Assembly (NCBI RefSeq): GCF_002924365.1
Contig: NZ_PQWB01000099.1
Location: 1-36,023, forward strand
Direction: 5' to 3'
Source of the DNA: Chromobacterium alticapitis
GTDB taxonomy: Bacteria; Pseudomonadota; Gammaproteobacteria; Burkholderiales; Chromobacteriaceae
DNA length: 36,023 nucleotides
Every line of letters begins with the position of its first letter. The first letter of the stretch is position 1. The notes under the pieces were generated by a model. That model was not told where the DNA came from. It did no database searches and saw only the letters and a list, made by a program, of their open reading frames with translations. Below, piece after piece: positions 35,726-36,023 of this stretch. The translations under genes were made by a program, and so were the position numbers.

Positions 35726-35799
35726 TGTGTTCAAATCGGCGATAAATTTGATTGAGATTGAACATGTTTTTTCGCTTAGCGTCAACAGCCTCTTGGAAA

Positions 35800-35827
35800 A
35801 TTATATGAAACTGTCGCCATATTGCAA
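35800..35827 (-). promoter_or_regulatory. Promoter of metNIQ
   Basis: On the minus strand a perfect TATAAT (35805-35800) lies 16 bases after TTGCAA (35827-35822), which matches the -35 consensus at four of six positions. Transcription should start near 35793, giving a leader of about 215 bases before the metN ATG. Confidence 0.7.
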
Positions 35828-35871
35828 AAAATGCTTTGCAATATGAAAATAAGTTCATTGCAAAGCATTTT
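35819..35871. promoter_or_regulatory. Overlapping inverted repeats over the metNIQ -35 element
   Basis: ATATTGCAAA (35819-35828) pairs with TTTGCAATAT (35835-35844). The right arm is also part of a longer perfect 15-base inverted repeat, 35828-35842 with 35857-35871. Its spacer contains ATGAA-N6-TTCAT. The arrangement covers and precedes the -35 element, so a regulator-binding site is likely. It could also fold as a terminator for rightward transcription, since TTTTT follows, but no gene upstream would need one. Confidence 0.55.
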
Positions 35872-36023
35872 TAGTTTTAAACGGACGCTGCCGCAGTCCT
35901 TGCCATCCGACCCCTCCCCTCATTGCACAGGGCCTCCGCACTCGGATTGCATAGAGTGAAAATGATTGCAAGCAGCTGATTTTATTAGGCTATGCAGTTC
36001 GGAGGTGCTCTTGCTTTACATGG
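35872..36023. other. Gene-free right end with possible start of a rightward gene
   Basis: No gene is complete here. TTGCA recurs at 35924, 35947 and 35964, adding to those in the inverted repeats. A perfect GGAGGT at 36001-36006 precedes an ATG at 36020 (13 bases, rather far) and a TTG at 36011, so a plus-strand gene may begin at the very edge. Confidence 0.3.

Noticed and set aside
35579-35785. A 68-codon open frame across the metN leader as a leader peptide
   Set aside because: It begins with TTG, has no ribosome-binding site or run of methionine codons, and overlaps the stems of the structured RNA.
35912-35919. FtsK-orienting motif (CCCTCCCC, i.e. GGGGAGGG leftward)
   Set aside because: Orientation fits a terminus at 25.4 kb, but one eight-base match proves nothing and the motif is not established for this group.
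1-36023. tRNA, rRNA, CRISPR arrays or complete insertion sequences
   Set aside because: No tRNA cloverleaf, no regularly spaced repeats and no transposase were seen on either strand.

Overview
The window reads as chromosomal DNA of a GC-rich betaproteobacterium, most likely Chromobacterium or a close relative in the Neisseriales. This is inferred from protein character and gene content, not from a marker search. Typical core genes (typA, serC, gyrA, metNIQ, ccoI/ccoS) sit beside accessory genes. There are no tRNA or rRNA genes, CRISPR arrays or intact insertion sequences.

Layout, left to right. 1-4924 (minus): a tripartite RND efflux operon (adaptor, pump, outer-membrane channel; the channel runs off the left edge), divergent from a LysR regulator (5414-6316) that probably controls it. 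6332-6537: a decayed glyoxalase/VOC remnant. 6676-8956: a fused peroxiredoxin-glutaredoxin, then after a strong terminator a dihydrolipoamide-dehydrogenase-like flavoprotein. 9030-11416: a CHASE/PAS hybrid-input histidine kinase, apparently preceded by a short coupled upstream ORF. 11446-14132: an LplT-like MFS transporter and a CNT nucleoside transporter. 14266-16862: ccoS and the copper ATPase ccoI. 17007-19608: a quinone oxidoreductase convergent with a frameshifted berberine-bridge-type flavin oxidase. 19738-22051: a FabMG/FabI-like atypical reductase and an unrecognised 290-residue protein. 22245-24062: typA.

24353-25400 is a small, less GC-rich accessory patch: a secreted hypothetical protein, an HTH protein resembling filamentous-phage regulators, repeated operator-like motifs, and a near-consensus XerC/XerD dif site at 25373-25400. 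To its right every gene (serC, two thioesterases, gyrA, an 836-residue orphan protein, metQ, metI, metN) is on the minus strand, as expected just past a replication terminus. I infer that the window spans the chromosome-dimer-resolution site, possibly with the remnant of an element that integrates there.

The most unusual non-coding signal is the roughly 215-base leader of metNIQ (about 35577-35793). It has a good promoter with a long inverted repeat over its -35 region, then a compact three-way-junction RNA, then a terminator-like hairpin whose 5' arm can pair with an upstream strand. This looks like a riboswitch or attenuator that I do not recognise. A 25-base segment of this leader recurs with two mismatches in the gyrA leader.
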